Below the pieces are notes generated by a model. That model was not told the origin of the DNA, searched no databases, and saw only the letters and a list, made by a program, of their open reading frames with translations. Of a DNA stretch of 5,201 bases, positions 1-4,581 are shown in pieces. The position numbers were made by a program, and so were the translations under genes. The stretch spans positions 1-5,201 of the forward strand of contig WAQS01000072.1 in the NCBI GenBank assembly GCA_015520115.1, written 5' to 3'. The DNA comes from Ferroglobus sp. (GTDB lineage: Archaea > Halobacteriota > Archaeoglobi > Archaeoglobales > Archaeoglobaceae). Position 1 is the stretch's first letter. The number at the start of each line of letters is the position of its first letter.

Positions 1-338
1 AATCCGAACCTCCCCTGCCTTTCCCATAGGATCGGCAGTCCGTATTCTTCCAAAATTTTTACAGCGTAACCAACCTCTTTTATCAGCGTTAAAGCGAGAT
101 CTTTTCTTACCAATCCCATTCCTTGAAATTTTACGAACTCGTAGTAATCTTCCGGTTTGTCTCCCTCGTGAAGGTAGGAATAAATGGCGTTAACTCCCGG
201 AGCTAAGCAACCACTCCTTCTTATGTTCGCTTTATCAATTATCACGGATTCAATTCCTTCCTTTTTTGCTTGGTAAGCTGCCAAGCATCCGGCAGTTCCT
301 CCTCCCACTATGGCTAAGTCCGTGTTTATTACTTCCAT
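1..338 (-). CDS. AprA-like FAD oxidoreductase (APS/PAPS reductase alpha or fumarate reductase flavoprotein superfamily), N-terminal part
   Basis: Only the first 112 residues are visible; the gene runs off the left edge. It opens with a dinucleotide-binding fold: a beta strand, then GGGTAG (residues 12-17), then the acidic end of strand 2 at IIDK (33-36). The following RRSGCLAPGVNAI segment (40-52) resembles the RSGAVAQGLSAIN segment of dissimilatory APS reductase alpha subunits more than the histidine-bearing RSHT segment of succinate dehydrogenases. A later GMGLVRKDL and an EEYGLP segment also have AprA counterparts. The catalytic part lies outside the window, so the substrate (APS, PAPS, fumarate or other) is not shown. 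It starts at ATG 336-338, with GGAGG 8 nt upstream, and overlaps the end of the TusA gene by 10 nt. Position as third gene after sulfite reductase and TusA favours sulfur metabolism. The superfamily call is firm; the AprA subtype is moderately supported. Confidence 0.82.
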   Translation of the reverse strand, partial: MEVINTDLAIVGGGTAGCLAAYQAKKEGIESVIIDKANIRRSGCLAPGVNAIYSYLHEGDKPEDYYEFVKFQGMGLVRKDLALTLIKEVGYAVKILEEYGLPILWERQGRFG

Positions 339-571
339 ATCCGTATCCTCCAGTAGCCGTCCTCTTTCTTGCTTTCAACTTTGTATCCTTTCTTTTCAAA
401 AACTATTGGTAGGTCTCTCGCAGAGGGAGGGTTGTCCGTTATTACTTCAAGCTTTGCATCACCTATTTTTTTCAGGGCAAGCTCAGTAAATATCTGAGGG
501 AATGGGCAGGTGTTACCTCTAACATCAAGCTCGTAAGTGTTCTCTCCGATTTTTTTAAGCTTTAACTCCAT
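329..571 (-). CDS. tusA: TusA/SirA-family sulfur carrier protein
   Basis: A complete 80-residue protein of normal TusA length. The family signature RGNTCPFP (residues 18-25) contains the CPxP motif with Cys22, the only cysteine and the expected persulfide carrier. The next helix (QIFTELALKKI) and the segment TDNPPSARDLP followed by KKGYKV match the TusA beta-alpha-beta fold. Known family members pass sulfane sulfur between proteins in the cytoplasm, for tRNA thiolation, cofactor synthesis or dissimilatory sulfur metabolism. The gene sits between a sulfite reductase and an AprA-like flavoprotein, so it may accept or donate sulfur for that pathway; this is inference. Translation begins at ATG 569-571, 4 nt after the reductase stop, with a near-perfect SD that contains that stop codon. 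The family call is secure; the sulfur donor and acceptor are unknown. Confidence 0.92.
   Translation of the reverse strand: MELKLKKIGENTYELDVRGNTCPFPQIFTELALKKIGDAKLEVITDNPPSARDLPIVFEKKGYKVESKKEDGYWRIRIWK
347..351 (-). promoter_or_regulatory. Shine-Dalgarno for the AprA-like gene
   Basis: GGAGG on the minus strand, 8 nt upstream of ATG 336-338 and inside the end of the tusA coding sequence. It fixes the start of the flavoprotein and shows that the 10-nt gene overlap is real. Confidence 0.75.
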
Positions 572-574
572 GCG

Positions 575-582
575 ATCACCTC
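575..582 (-). promoter_or_regulatory. Shine-Dalgarno for tusA overlapping the reductase stop codon
   Basis: GAGGTGAT on the minus strand is an extended match to the complement of the archaeal 16S rRNA 3' end. Its TGA is the stop codon of the sulfite reductase gene (576-578), and ATG of tusA follows three bases after it. This implies coupled translation of the two genes. Confidence 0.8.
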
Positions 583-1955
583 GATATTAGCTTCTCAAAC
601 TCCTCAATAACTTCCTCGACTGTCAATCCGGTCTTATAAGGCTTAGACATCTTTAATTTTGTGAAGTCTCCGCCAATGTAAATATCGTAGCCTTGAACGA
701 CTTTTCCGTTCTTTCTTACCATCCTCGCCATGAATCCGAATTCGGCAACGTTAACGCAGCCACAGTCGTTGTGGCATCCGGAGACATTTAGTCTTACGTC
801 TCTCACTCCTCTCCTTTCACAAACTTCGATTAGTTTCTTCAAAAGATCTTTAGCGTGAACATCCCTCGTTTTCCCGCAGAAGTTTGAAGCGCACGCTATG
901 GAGTTGTAGTAGACGTATCCTTCCTTAATCTGGAACTTCTTCTCAAGATCTCTCTTCAACTTTTCGACATCCTTAACATCCACAAACGTAACATTCTGCT
1001 GAGGAGTAAGCCTTACTTCTCCCTCTCCGTGCTTGTCAGCCATATCAGCGATGAAATCAAGCTTCTCGGCGTTGAGAACTCCACCTACAACAGGCAGAGT
1101 GTAGTAATGCAAACCGTTAATCTGCTCTCCGCTTCCGTTGTGTTCCGCATAATTGAGTTCGATTCCTTCGATTCTTTCAAGCTTTCCGATTTTTTCCTCG
1201 ATTACGCTTCTAAGCTTCTCGATACCCCAAGAGTTTACGAGATTTTTGAATCTCGCCTTTGCTTTGCTCTCTCTGCTTGAGTGATCTCTGTGGATTTCAA
1301 CAACAGCCTTAACGAACTCGAAAACTCTTTCTTCTGGAACGAAAACACCGAGATTCTTAGCCAGACTCGGCCCGGGATGGCTTGCGCCTATGCTTCCCCC
1401 TACGAAGGGAACGAAACCTCTTCTTCCGTCAAGCTCGATTCCGTACATTCCGAGATCGTTTATTCCGAGCCTTACACAATCTCCCCCGCATCCGGTGAAA
1501 GCAATCTTGAACTTTCTCGGAAGATCTATGAACTCTGGGTTTCCCGAAAAGAATTCTGTAAGCTCTTTAGCATGTTTAGCAACGTCGAAGTCGGAAATCT
1601 TTCCACTAAGCGGGCATGAAACTATATTTCTCACATCCCCGTAGCAAGCTCCGCTGAACCCTTGCCCGCAGAGATCTGTTGTGTATCCAAGTTTGTAAAG
1701 TTCCTCAAAAATCTCAAGAGCTTTTTCGCTATCTATCCAATGAAGCTGAATGTCCTGCCTGTCGGTTATTTCAGCATAGCCTCTTCCGTACTTCCTCGAA
1801 AGCTTGGCTATTTCTCTAAGCTTGTCGCTCGTTATCTGTCCAGCAGGAATCTTTATTCTGAGAAAATGCAGCGATCCTTCTCCGTTGTCTCTGCCTAAGG
1901 AGTACTTACCGATAAATTTTTCAATTTCTCCCAACTCAATTGCGATCTCCATCAT
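576..1955 (-). CDS. Siroheme [4Fe-4S] sulfite/nitrite reductase family protein, compact two-repeat form
   Basis: A 459-residue protein with both ferredoxin-like half-repeats and both siroheme/iron-sulfur halves of the assimilatory sulfite/nitrite reductase family. These enzymes perform six-electron reduction of sulfite to sulfide or nitrite to ammonia. Visible landmarks are TDRQDIQLHW (64-73), GDVRNIVSCP (106-115), LPRKFKIAFTG (145-155), LTPQQNVTF (316-324), ACASNFCG (354-361) and SGCHNDCG (392-399). The last two supply the [4Fe-4S] ligands Cys355, Cys360, Cys394 and Cys398; by homology Cys398 bridges to siroheme. The first pair is spaced CX4C rather than the usual CX5C. It is shorter than ferredoxin-dependent plant or bacterial enzymes (usually over 500 residues) and has no fused ferredoxin or flavin domain, so the electron donor is separate. 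Start: ATG 1953-1955, where a TATA box lies 27 nt upstream and no SD is seen; the next codon is also ATG. Sulfite is favoured over nitrite because tusA and an AprA-like gene follow. Confidence 0.9.
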   Translation of the reverse strand: MMEIAIELGEIEKFIGKYSLGRDNGEGSLHFLRIKIPAGQITSDKLREIAKLSRKYGRGYAEITDRQDIQLHWIDSEKALEIFEELYKLGYTTDLCGQGFSGACYGDVRNIVSCPLSGKISDFDVAKHAKELTEFFSGNPEFIDLPRKFKIAFTGCGGDCVRLGINDLGMYGIELDGRRGFVPFVGGSIGASHPGPSLAKNLGVFVPEERVFEFVKAVVEIHRDHSSRESKAKARFKNLVNSWGIEKLRSVIEEKIGKLERIEGIELNYAEHNGSGEQINGLHYYTLPVVGGVLNAEKLDFIADMADKHGEGEVRLTPQQNVTFVDVKDVEKLKRDLEKKFQIKEGYVYYNSIACASNFCGKTRDVHAKDLLKKLIEVCERRGVRDVRLNVSGCHNDCGCVNVAEFGFMARMVRKNGKVVQGYDIYIGGDFTKLKMSKPYKTGLTVEEVIEEFEKLISR

Positions 1956-1973
1956 TTGAAAGTTTTTTCAAAT
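1954..1973. promoter_or_regulatory. Inverted repeat at the sulfite reductase transcription/translation start, candidate operator
   Basis: ATTTGAAA, a 4-nt spacer (GTTT), then TTTCAAAT: perfect 8-bp arms. It begins within the reductase start codon and covers the predicted transcription start on the minus strand. A protein bound here would block initiation. The arms are AT-rich, so a chance origin is not excluded, but a perfect 8+8 dyad exactly at a start site supports an operator. A transcript hairpin is less likely if the mRNA is leaderless, since most of the dyad would then be untranscribed. Confidence 0.5.
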
Positions 1974-1978
1974 TACGA

Positions 1979-1986
1979 TATATAAA
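1979..1986 (-). promoter_or_regulatory. TATA box of the sulfite reductase-tusA-flavoprotein operon
   Basis: TTTATATA on the minus strand matches the archaeal TATA consensus. Its centre is about 27 nt from the A of the first ATG (1955), the usual archaeal TATA-to-start distance, so transcription should begin at or a few bases before the start codon. No SD precedes that codon, consistent with a leaderless mRNA. The same bases read TATATAAA on the plus strand and could also serve the divergent permease gene, though with a long leader. Confidence 0.65.
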
Positions 1987-2002
1987 GTTAACGCCGTTAA
2001 CT
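1986..2002. promoter_or_regulatory. 17-bp palindrome abutting the TATA box, candidate operator
   Basis: AGTTAACG-C-CGTTAACT: perfect 8-bp arms around one central base, sharing one base with the TATA box. For the minus-strand promoter this is where TFB would contact the BRE, so a bound regulator would compete with or recruit TFB. It also lies upstream of the permease gene and could co-control both directions. Its centre is about 30 bp (roughly three helical turns) from the centre of the dyad at 1954-1973, but the arm sequences differ, so two different proteins may bind. Confidence 0.6.
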
Positions 2003-2020
2003 ATTAATAACATAACGCAT

Positions 2021-2036
2021 GAAGAAAATTAAAAAT
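2021..2036 (+). promoter_or_regulatory. Candidate BRE/TATA of the TauE/SafE permease gene
   Basis: A purine-rich GAAGAAAA (BRE-like) is followed by TTAAAAAT (2029-2036), a weak TATA-like element. The TATA centre is about 26 nt from ATG 2058, which would give a leaderless or nearly leaderless mRNA. The element is AT-rich and imperfect, so this is tentative. Confidence 0.4.
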
Positions 2037-2057
2037 AAACAGTGTTAAGTGATGGGG

Positions 2058-2837
2058 ATGGAGTTCGCTCTAATTGGCTTCGTCGTCGGAGTGCTTGTGG
2101 GACTGACTGGAATAGGCGGAGGAGCTTTGATGACGCCGATACTTCTGTTTTTAGGAGTGCCTATAGAGAAGGCAATAGGCACAGATCTACTTTACGCCTT
2201 CTCCGTCAAGGCGTTTTCCTCAGCTATGTACAAGAAAGGGAAAAGCGTAGATGAGACTTTGATAAAGCTTACAGCACCAGCCGGTATTCTTGGAGTGTTC
2301 TTCGGATACGTTTTGTTGAAAATGGGCGTAATAAATACGGAAAGCCTTGCAACTATCCTCGGAATAACGCTTTTTTCAGTTGCAATACTCATGATTCTGT
2401 CCGGCGTGAGGAGACGATTTAAAACGGAATGCCTAATTTGCGAGAGGTACTGCGAGAGGTTTGAGGAAGGCAACGGGAAAAAGGTGGCAATCGTTATCGT
2501 AGCGTTTTTCGTGGGTGTTCTCGTTGAATTAACCTCCATCGGGAGCGGCACTTTAATGACCTTTGCGATTCTCATGGTAACCAACCTGAAGCCGAACAAG
2601 ATCGTAGGCTCGGATCTCATAACTTCCCTATTTCTCACCGGAGTGGCAGCAATTCTACATGCAGACTTGGGAAACATCGATTTCGCTTTAGCAAGCTACT
2701 TAGTCCCCTCCGGAATTGCCGGAGCGGCTCTTGGTTATCATTTGTCTAAAAAATGCTCTCCCGAATTTTTGAAGTCAGCTATATCTGCTTGCGTTGCCGT
2801 AGCAGCTTTAACCGTTATCTTTGTAAAGTCTGGGTGA
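2058..2837 (+). CDS. TauE/SafE-family membrane permease (sulfite/sulfonate-type transporter)
   Basis: A 259-residue, strongly hydrophobic protein with the two-fold repeat of the TauE/SafE family. Repeat 1 has GLTGIGGGALMTP (15-27) and a later AIGTDL (39-44); repeat 2 has ELTSIGSGTLMT (157-168) and IVGSDL (182-187). I estimate seven or eight membrane segments. Family members move sulfite, sulfoacetate, taurine-derived or other sulfur compounds across the membrane, but many have no known substrate. A charged loop between the halves begins RRRFK (118-122), probably cytoplasmic by the positive-inside rule, and carries Cys125, Cys128 and Cys132. The divergent sulfite reductase operon supports a sulfur oxyanion substrate by context. 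The start is ambiguous: GTG 2049, ATG 2052 and ATG 2058 are all in frame. I chose 2058 because the first membrane segment begins at once and a TATA-like element lies about 26 nt upstream. The stop is TGA. Confidence 0.88.
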   Translation: MEFALIGFVVGVLVGLTGIGGGALMTPILLFLGVPIEKAIGTDLLYAFSVKAFSSAMYKKGKSVDETLIKLTAPAGILGVFFGYVLLKMGVINTESLATILGITLFSVAILMILSGVRRRFKTECLICERYCERFEEGNGKKVAIVIVAFFVGVLVELTSIGSGTLMTFAILMVTNLKPNKIVGSDLITSLFLTGVAAILHADLGNIDFALASYLVPSGIAGAALGYHLSKKCSPEFLKSAISACVAVAALTVIFVKSG

Positions 2838-2923
2838 AATCGCTCGGAAACAAAAATTCCGATTGGGATAACTTTATTAGCATTATTATTGCTTCTCTTA
2901 GTCATCCTCCGAAAAATCTTGTG
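2838..2923 (+). promoter_or_regulatory. Intergenic region upstream of the KaiC-like gene, with a weak TATA element
   Basis: An 86-nt gap. TTTATTA (2873-2879) is a plausible TATA element, placing transcription start near 2902 and giving a leader of about 20 nt without a clear SD. Just upstream, TCGGAA (2844-2849) and TTCCGA (2857-2862) form a 6-bp inverted repeat with a 7-nt spacer, possibly a regulator site. There is no T-run after the permease stop, so no terminator is called and read-through from the permease gene remains possible. Confidence 0.35.
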
Positions 2924-4291
2924 ATGGTAAAGCTTTTACAGTTGGAAATTCCACAAATGCCTATGACTCTAAAATTTTTCAAGGAAGAAATAGTTCCTGG
3001 TGGTTTTCCTGAAGGGTCTCTTGTCCTCCTTGTTGGGGAGCCCGGCACTGGAAAAACGATATTTGCGGCTACGTACTCTTACGAGGAAATAAATAAGGGA
3101 AGAAAAGTTTTGTTCGTCTCGCTCAACGAAACTTCCTCTGACTTCCACGCAAACATGGAAAAACTCGGAATGAAATTCGATAACGAGAACTTCAGGTATA
3201 TCGATTTGTTTACCGTAAGCAAAGATGCAATAGAGGCGCAGCTTGAGGTTATTTACAAGGAGATAGAGAATTTCAAGCCGAACTTGATTGTGATCGACTC
3301 AATAACTGCTATAACTTCCGCTATTGGATTTGAGAACGTAAGAGCTTTTCTTCATGGATCTATCGGAAGGTTCGTCAAAGCTTTTGGTTCTACGGCTATA
3401 CTCATAGCGGAAAAACCTGTTGGGAAGGAAGAACTTGGTTTTGGTGTCGAAGAGTTTGTAGCCGACGGAGTTCTCGTGTTTAGGTACATTAAATACGGGG
3501 AGCACTATAGAAGAGTTCTTGAGATTCCGAAGATGAGGGGAAAGAGAATACGGAAGCCCCAGTACGAGTACACGATCACGGACAGAGGGATAATTTTCCT
3601 CGAAGTTCCGAGGCTCGAAAGAAAGGAGGAGCTCGTTTTTGAGAAAGTTAGTAGTGGAATTAAAAAGCTCGACGAAATACTTAATGGAGGGTTTTACAAG
3701 GGTTCGATAACTCTCATAGCTGGACATACGGGAACGGGGAAAACCACAATGGGCATCTTTTTCACTTACAAAAACGCAGCCGAGGGAAAGAGGGCTGTGC
3801 TCCTAACATTCGAGGAGAGTAAGTCAAGCATCCTTAGAGCTATGCGAAATTACGGGCTAAATTACGAAGATGTTGAGGACAATTTGATCGTGGAGAGCTT
3901 AATTCCCGAAGCCCACAGTCCCGTGGAGTTCTTCGTTAAAATTTCCCAGATAATAGAAGATGTTCAACCCGAGGTTGTTTTCATCGACAGCTTTTCAGCA
4001 ATTCAAGAGCACATGGACGAGGAGGAATTAAGGAAGATGATTAGATACCTACAGCTAACAGTAAAAAGAAAAAAGATTGCTTTATGCACCACTTTGAACC
4101 TTGCGGGAGATATGAAAAGTCTACCAGCTACGAATCTAAGCACGCTCGCTGACAACATAATTCTCCTGTGGACGGAAATAAAAGAGGAAGCTATGAGCAG
4201 AAGGTTGTTAATTCTGAAAACAAGAGCCAGCAACCACTCACGAAAGGTTTATAGCTACGAGATTACAGACCGAGGAATAGAGATTCGGTGA
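2924..4291 (+). CDS. KaiC-like double-domain RecA-fold ATPase
   Basis: A 455-residue protein with two KaiC-type RecA domains. Domain 1 (about 17-228) has Walker A GEPGTGKT (38-45), Walker B LIVID (121-125) and KMRG (203-206). Domain 2 (about 240-455) has Walker A GHTGTGKT (267-274), paired glutamates FEES (296-299) and Walker B VVFID (351-355). Both domains end in a YxITDRGI-type strand (215-223, 445-452), showing internal duplication. Domain 1 has LNET (67-70) where KaiC normally has a glutamate pair, so its catalytic base may be lost. Domain 2 keeps the Ser-Thr pair (406-407) aligned with the cyanobacterial KaiC phosphosites. The long C-terminal tail of clock KaiC that binds KaiA is absent. 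In archaea such proteins are regarded as signalling hubs rather than clocks. ATG 2924 is chosen; GTG 2921 is possible. An upstream TTG at 2753 would overlap the permease gene and add residues unlike the family. Confidence 0.93.
   Translation: MVKLLQLEIPQMPMTLKFFKEEIVPGGFPEGSLVLLVGEPGTGKTIFAATYSYEEINKGRKVLFVSLNETSSDFHANMEKLGMKFDNENFRYIDLFTVSKDAIEAQLEVIYKEIENFKPNLIVIDSITAITSAIGFENVRAFLHGSIGRFVKAFGSTAILIAEKPVGKEELGFGVEEFVADGVLVFRYIKYGEHYRRVLEIPKMRGKRIRKPQYEYTITDRGIIFLEVPRLERKEELVFEKVSSGIKKLDEILNGGFYKGSITLIAGHTGTGKTTMGIFFTYKNAAEGKRAVLLTFEESKSSILRAMRNYGLNYEDVEDNLIVESLIPEAHSPVEFFVKISQIIEDVQPEVVFIDSFSAIQEHMDEEELRKMIRYLQLTVKRKKIALCTTLNLAGDMKSLPATNLSTLADNIILLWTEIKEEAMSRRLLILKTRASNHSRKVYSYEITDRGIEIR
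4287..4291 (+). promoter_or_regulatory. Shine-Dalgarno for the NitrOD5-like gene
   Basis: GGTGA, 4 nt upstream of ATG 4296. Its TGA is the stop codon of the KaiC-like gene, so translation of the two genes is likely coupled. Confidence 0.75.
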
Positions 4292-4295
4292 GAAT

Positions 4296-4580
4296 ATGGG
4301 ATCAAAAGAGATAATCGTCAGAGCGATAAAAACTGCTTGTAAAAAAGCTTCTCCGGGATTTGAGCAGCTTCTGGAGATTCATCTGAGAAACAACACGGGC
4401 AGGGGTTTCGAACTCGTTTACGAAGACCCCAAGAGATTCAAAGAAGTAGTCACGAAAATGCTCGGAGAGTACAGCTATCGGCTCCTTGAACTTCTCGCTT
4501 TGCAGGAAATAAAGAAGGAGCTGAAATTGGGAGAGAACGTGAACACTTTGGAAGATGCTGTAAGCTCAACGAGGGAATAA
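4296..4580 (+). CDS. Small helical protein, NitrOD5-like domain, KaiC-associated
   Basis: A 94-residue soluble, charged and probably all-helical protein with no signal peptide or membrane segment. The layout is a first helix (about 3-17), FEQLLEIHLRNNTG (22-35), a short stretch ending EDPKRFKEVV (43-52), MLGEY (55-59) and a last amphipathic helix (60-76). This pattern of a helix, a DPxxF-type turn, a G-x-x-S segment and a terminal helix recalls the NitrOD5 domain, described as a small output or sensor module common near archaeal KaiC-like genes. I recognise it by pattern only, so the assignment is moderate. No catalytic residues are evident; a single Cys (15) is present. It begins 4 nt after the KaiC-like stop and ends 1 nt before the next start, so it is the middle gene of a three-gene unit and probably a KaiC partner or adaptor. 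Confidence 0.75.
   Translation: MGSKEIIVRAIKTACKKASPGFEQLLEIHLRNNTGRGFELVYEDPKRFKEVVTKMLGEYSYRLLELLALQEIKKELKLGENVNTLEDAVSSTRE
4571..4576 (+). promoter_or_regulatory. Shine-Dalgarno for the last gene
   Basis: GAGGGA near the end of the NitrOD5-like coding sequence, 5 nt before ATG 4582. It supports that start and the operon arrangement. Confidence 0.6.
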
Positions 4581-4581
4581 A

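Noticed and set aside
1281..1619. 112-codon open frame on the plus strand opposite the reductase gene
   Set aside because: It lies antisense within a strongly conserved reductase, shows no recognisable motif and has no promoter or SD; it is a shadow of the real gene.
1987..2001. Possible SurR-type (sulfur response regulator) binding site
   Set aside because: The published Thermococcales site is GTT-N3-AAC; here GTT and AAC are directly adjacent and repeated around GCC, so the known motif does not match. The palindrome is kept as an operator for an unknown regulator.
2019..2048. Nine-codon mini-ORF (MKKIKNKQC) ending directly before GTG 2049 of the permease gene
   Set aside because: It could be a leader peptide ending in Cys, but it has no SD, and the best promoter candidate would start transcription downstream of it; probably chance in AT-rich DNA.
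2192..2677. 161-codon open frame on the minus strand opposite the permease gene
   Set aside because: It is antisense to a clear TauE/SafE protein, and its composition reflects the complementary strand of a membrane-protein gene.
2838..2870. Transcription terminator after the permease gene
   Set aside because: There is only a 6-bp inverted repeat without a following T-run, and no T-rich stretch typical of archaeal termination.
2753..2923. N-terminal extension of the KaiC-like gene from a TTG at 2753
   Set aside because: It would overlap the permease gene by 85 nt, its translation does not resemble KaiC proteins, and a better start (ATG 2924) lies just before the conserved domain.
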